From assembly GCF_020882245.1 (NCBI RefSeq), contig NC_083598.1, positions 8,735,178 to 8,799,177 of the forward strand: 64,000 nt of DNA, read 5' to 3'. Position 1 is the stretch's first letter, and every line of letters begins with the position of its first letter. Under the pieces are notes generated by a model. The model was not told the origin of the DNA, did no database searches, and worked only from the letters and a program-made list of their open reading frames with translations. The position numbers and the translations under genes are program-made. The DNA comes from Rhopalosiphum padi (lineage: Eukaryota; Arthropoda; Insecta; Hemiptera; Aphididae). Shown here piece after piece: positions 58,840 through 64,000 of the stretch.

Positions 58840-59910
58840 AATCTAAAATTATTGCTACTTTTAATGAAAGACAAATTTGATTCAATTTATACTGAATTTC
58901 AAGAAACATTCGACAAAAGTAACAATTAACTCTTTTCAGCGAAACTAGAATATTTTAAATTAAATAGCTCAATTTTAAATTTTAATAAATTATATATAAT
59001 TGTTCTTACATACAAACAATCGTTCTCAAGTCGTAAAATTGATGTCTGTAGATTCTTTATTATTCATTTTATTTAAAAATACTTTTGTTAGTATTTTCGA
59101 CTACCCTATAAATGTTCTATTGTTCGTCGATGATACTAAAGTATTTTCGGTTATAAGCTTACAACACGATTGTATTAAATTACAGTTTAACCTAAAAAAG
59201 CTAAATTAATAGAATATTACAAATGAGTTACCTTTTAATATAAATAAATGTCAGATTATATTGTTAAACCGTAAAAGAAAACCAAATTGTTTTAACTATA
59301 GATAAGGCGATTCCATTTCGACTAGGGTCGGTTGTATGAGAAACTTGCAAGTTTTATTCCCAAGGGATAATCATTTCTTTTCTTATTATATTAATTTACT
59401 GCTTGTAATGCTTTCGGGATTTTGGATTTTATATAAATATAAATACAAAAAAGTTTAAACATATAAATACTTTAAAATTGTTAATTTATTTTCATATTAG
59501 ATCTAAACTCAAGTTTAATGCTTTAGTTTGGTCCCATAATTATACTGCTTATAAAGAGCTTAATTTAATAATAACCAATTGGAAAATGTCCAATACAAGT
59601 AAACTAAATATATCTGTTTTAAATTTGTTATAAGTCTCAATTATAAAAATAAGATTCATATAATCTATATTCTATTCAGCTAGGTATTAAATCTTGTGAA
59701 ATTAGAAGAAAAGTTAATGATCTATTATTTTTAAATGACTTACTACATGGTAATGTTGATAGCCTATAATTTAATGATTTGTTGGCATTCACACTAGTCA
59801 AATCAAACTTAGGGTTAATAAATTGTTTTTCACCACTAATTAACTAATTATAAATAAGCACCATCATATTTTCCTCAAGTCCTAATGTTAGCAAATAAAA
59901 TATTAAAGTT
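58840..59910 (+). pseudogene. Degraded LINE reverse transcriptase relic (jockey/CR1-like)
   Basis: Fragments in reverse-transcriptase order across shifted frames: FDSIYTEFQETFDKSNN (palm A, usually D-F-x-K-AFD-x-V-NH), the span 59000-59209 with DSLLFILFK (usually GPLLF) and LLFVDDTKVFSVI (FADD catalytic box), then NINKCQIILLNRKRKPN (usually N-x-x-K-C), RNLQVLFPRD (usually R-D-L-G-V-x-x-D), and RSKLKFNALVWSHNYTAYK (thumb, usually RS-x-L-E-YAS-x-VW). Multiple stops and frameshifts make it dead. Confidence 0.75.
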
Positions 59911-61344
59911 TGTTGATTTTTTCTTGATGTTTTGTGAAGTTTTTTAGTTTATTGCTATAATGCATTAACAAATTGTATTTTGTTCTTTTACTTGTATCAA
60001 TTATAATAATGTTATACTATAATTTGTTAAAGAGTTTATACCCGTTTTACAATTTATAAATTACTATCACATCATTATTATCCTCTTTTATTCTAAACAG
60101 TAAACATGTCTCTTATCATTATAGTGATGTACTAACATTTTTTTTTTATAATTATTTAAAATGTATAACTACAATCTATACAAAACCTAATGCAATCAGC
60201 AATTTTAATTACAAATTGATTAAAGTAACGGAAATAATTAAATTGGAAAAATACTCAATAGTGTCAAACGACAAAAAAGTATGCTTCTAAAAATAATTTA
60301 AGAACTTTTTTTTATTTAATTATTTCTAAAAAAAAAATTATACATACAAGAGAGATAAAATGATATTTTTTTGAAGCAATCAAGACAAAAATAAATAACA
60401 TTTAACATTTTTAGAAAAACAATTAATCACTTTTGATAATATTTTATATATTTAATAATATTATATATTATGGCGTAATAGGAATCACATATACATTTGA
60501 CTATATTTAATGTCTGTATTAAATATTGAATAATATATTATTTAATTATAATATATCAGCCACAGCTTTTGCTGTCACAGTAGAATCTAACAAAAAAAAA
60601 TTGCCTACCCGGCCGACGTGTTAATTATTCACTGTTTTCTGTTTATATTCATAATTATCATTAGAATATTAATCAAAATGACGGTAAAAAAAAATACATT
60701 ACATGTATAAAATATCAGAAATAAAAAATATTTTTGATTCATTGTGTACGTTTTAATGGGACGAATGGGATGAGAATAATGACAATAACTAATTGTTTTT
60801 TCCTTTATTGTTTAACAGTAAATTATTCATAATTGAAAGGACAATTCGTTTATTTTTAAAATTAATTATGACCAAGTATTATAATTATTATATTATGTAT
60901 AAAATGTATAATAATTTAAGATAACAAACATAATTAGTTTAATGTAGCATAATTCATAATTCATAGATTAAACATACCGTTAATTAAGTTTTAAGATTAC
61001 TCTGAAGTATTTTAAATTGTAATTTCTGAGTTCAGATAATACAAAAACTATATTTATTTTTCTAATCCTGTATAGTATATATAGATCATTTTTGAAGAGT
61101 GTTATATTATATAATATTAATACTAATTTATTCATTTATTTCACGTTGAAAAGATAGAGCTTAAGTCCTAAAACAATATAATACCAAACAAAATAGTAAG
61201 AACTATAATAAAATAAAATATATAACTATTTAGATGTATACATATACTAAAAATAATGAAATAATTTTACTAAAATTTTACTTAAAATTTTTGAGTACTA
61301 AAACAAATTAATGAAAATATTATAAAAAAAAAAAATTGTTCTTC

Positions 61345-62013
61345 TATGGGGTGATTCTTTTAACATTAAACACTTATTATTTCGTCAAGTATTGACTTTT
61401 TTTCATATTTTTTTCAAAATCTTTTGTTTTTTGCTCTTTTCAAACTGTATGAAATTTTTATTTTTTTTTACCCTTGTATTTCATATAGAAACCATTATCA
61501 ACTTTTGATTTTCAATTTGCAAACTATATTTAAAATGTACTTAATTTTAATAGGGCTATTTTTGTTTATGAATTTTAACGTTAAAATAATTATCTTTCGT
61601 TATTTTTTGCGAGATATAGCATTTCAAAGTTGGGCGGTTTTCGGTTTTTTTAATACTTCTTTTTTCTGAAGACCAGTAATCACATGGGTAGCAAATAATA
61701 ATAAGAGATACATATTTTCATATGTAATAAACTCGATATCGACTATCGACGCAGTGATGAACTTTGTACCAGTATAGTTGCTACGTTCAACCATTAATAA
61801 CATAATATGTACTGTCATATATAATTTAGATAATAACCAATGTTCTAATCAACGTCTCACAGCCGTAATAACCTACAGGACGAACACCTGAAAATCTCAA
61901 ACCCCCCCAACTTTGAGCAGTTATAACTCAATAAAGGTTAAATTAAAATTAATAATTTTAAAGTTTTAACATTTTTAGAAATAATGAGTATTCAATGATA
62001 AAAGAATCGTCTT
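61345..62013. mobile_element. Inverted-repeat (foldback/MITE) element
   Basis: The left end GATTCTTTTAACATTAAACA is mirrored by the right end TATTCAATGATAAAAGAATC; about 25 of 30 bases pair. The interior contains CAACTTTGAGCAGTTATAAC near 61911 and, in inverse sense, a GCGAGATATAGCATTTCAAA segment near 61607. The 81-codon ORF inside is not protein-like. Confidence 0.6.
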
Positions 62014-63745
62014 GTATAGATTGTAGTTGGGGTTCATCATAAAATTAAATAGTTTATAAAAATTAAATGTTTTAAATTTGTTAAAACATGATATTATTAT
62101 CAATATTTAAAAATTTTAAGGAATTTTTTAATTTTTTAATAATAAAAATTTTGCTATTTTATAATGCTATCGTTATATTATTACGATACGTAAATATTAA
62201 TAATTGGTATATCTTGTTTATATAATTAGATAAATATTTAATAGATTATATTATTACACTGGTTATTTCCAGGAAAGTGTATTTTGTCTAGACGTTTAAA
62301 TAAATAAATAAGTGTTTTTTAATTATGGAAGTGATTAATAAAATATGATAATATATACGTAACATTAAATCTTTTTATTTCAATCATTTTAAAAATCTTT
62401 ATTTACGAGATTTTATAAAGAGAGATTTTTTTCAAAATATATAACTATATAAGTTTTATTATCATAAGTTAAACGATGGGTCATTTCATAAAAAATTACA
62501 TTATGATATTATGTGTTTTAATAAAGATAAAGAAGTATAAAATACGAATCATCTTGAGGAAATAACTGAGAACACTGAATATTTGATCAAGCCATAAAAA
62601 AGTACCAAACATGATCCAAACTTTATAAAAGTCGAGGCTCTTTAAAAAAAAAAAAAACTTATAAATGAAGAACAGTCTTAGCAGCTATATAGAATTCACC
62701 CACAAAACACATTTATATTCTGTTATTATACAGTAAATTTGTTTTTAAATGGAAATAATTTTTCTTAAATGGTGATAATTTTATGATATATATATATATA
62801 AATCCGTAATTCGATAATTAAATAAAAAAAATTGTAAACACGAAATAATTTTATTCACACCTCCATTAGTTATATAAAATAATACAATATTTGAATAGGT
62901 TTGGGTATAAGAATATTTACATATTCATGAAAAAAAAAAATAGTTACCTATCAGTTTTGACAAACCAAAGTGCAGTTTGAAAAGAATTTCCAATCAATTA
63001 GATGTAAACAAAAAAATAGCGGTCATTAACAACCCCTACACAGGTTCAAAAAAGGTTAAAAGGATAATTTAAATTCCATGTTATAAAAATGATAATGGAA
63101 TAGCGAATATGACATCGTCCTAATGAAAACCCAACCATTTTTTATGTATCATAATTTTAATCACGTGATATAGAGTTACCTCATATTTATGTACACTGTA
63201 TATAGTAGAAACATATTTTGTATAAATCCTGAAAGTTGAATTTTTTTACTTTATTATTTATTATGTAAATCTAAATTAAAACAATTTTTATGATATTTGT
63301 CTATCTATGAAATTAAAATAATTTTAGGCTAACTTTTAATTTTCCTTGATAATCTCTTATTTAATAATTACATTAAATACCTATAAATTATTTGAACCAG
63401 AAATAAGAAAAATTTAAATAAAGTGTTTGATTAAAAAATGTAAAGAATAATTTAACCTAGGTAGTAGGTACTCATAAGTGATACACCTCACTTAAATTTT
63501 TCTTTACTTACTTAACTGTTATGACTTACATTAAATACGGACAATAATAAATAATAATTAATACATTAATGTAGGGTAATTAAATTCAATACATTTTAAT
63601 AAATATTATAATTTAAATAGTATGTATAACTGTTATTCTATCATCTTATTTTTAGTTTTAGTTAGTATATATTATGTAGGTCAACTGTTCAACGATACAA
63701 ATAAGCCGAGACACTATTATACGCAATAATAATTTAAATAAATCA

Positions 63746-63773
63746 AATTATATATGTATATATGTATATATGT
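63746..63773. repeat. Short TATATATG tandem repeat
   Basis: About three copies of the 8-mer TATATATG in an AT-rich tract. Confidence 0.7.
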
Positions 63774-64000
63774 TTAGTTGTAAATAAATTAGAAATAATG
63801 CCAATGAATAGCTTATGTCTTGAGATCACGATATTAGATTTAAATTAAATATTGCCGTCTCTGACAAAGTATATACTTAATCGGAATATGCAAGCCGTAA
63901 CCTATACTTGAAAGGTAACAATAAGAGTATATTTTTATATTGTACTTACCTATAATTGAAATATACAAGTTATTGCATATAGGTTCGAATTGTTATCATC

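Larger units (their letters stand above)
52237..64000 (-). other. fry: fry intron upstream of first visible exon (at least 11.7 kb)
   Basis: No furry-like exon with splice sites could be found up to the window end, so this is read as one long intron. It contains MITEs (54159-54336, 56355-56799), a LINE relic (58840-59910) and an inverted-repeat element (61345-62013). The rest is AT-rich with no supported gene. Confidence 0.6.

Noticed and set aside
59000..59209. 69-codon ORF taken as a small gene
   Set aside because: It is one surviving frame of a degraded LINE reverse transcriptase (FVDD box), with the neighbouring motifs in other frames.
1..64000. tRNA, rRNA, CRISPR arrays, bacterial genes or symbiont DNA
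   Set aside because: Looked for and not seen; composition, splicing and repeat content are uniform and eukaryotic throughout.

Overview
The window is AT-rich nuclear DNA from an animal, with long introns, GT-AG splicing and abundant degraded transposable elements. The two genes look insect-like, and the base composition and repeat families (GGGGG-bearing hAT-type MITEs starting CAGTGGCGTAGCC, jockey-like LINE remnants, piggyBac, mariner) suggest a hemipteran, most likely an aphid. The species call is inference only.

Two convergent protein-coding genes account for all convincing coding sequence. On the + strand, 4215-15056 holds a complete eight-exon gene (1443 nt CDS, 480 aa) for an SLC36-type proton-coupled amino acid transporter. 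Its first coding exon carries only the ATG. On the - strand, 17884-52236 holds the last 25 coding exons (about 1,703 residues, to the stop) of furry (fry), the large scaffold and activator of NDR/Tricornered kinases. The 5' half of fry lies beyond position 64000, and the intron upstream of the first visible exon is at least 11.7 kb. All splice phases are mutually consistent in both genes, which is the strongest evidence for the models.

Layout: 1-4214 upstream DNA and probable promoter of the transporter; 4215-15056 transporter with introns up to 3.5 kb; 15057-17883 3' UTRs and the convergent intergenic gap; 17884-52236 fry exons; 52237-64000 fry intron. Short fry introns (64-93 bp) are clean. 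The long ones carry TE remnants: hAT-like MITEs (20.5, 25.9, 54.2 kb), a TA-flanked mariner-type MITE (50.3 kb), a TTAA-flanked MITE (56.4 kb), a mariner transposase relic (48.4 kb), a piggyBac C-terminus (33.7 kb), LINE reverse-transcriptase relics (34.5, 39.4, 58.9 kb) and several AT-rich dispersed repeats.

I see no RNA genes, CRISPR arrays or bacterial-type operons, and no clearly new biological system. The points worth a second look are the ATG-only exon and possible alternative 5' exon of the transporter, a nested in-frame splice donor in fry, lineage-variable glycine-rich linkers in fry, and nested transposon insertions with preserved target-site duplications. The two genes have no obvious functional link.
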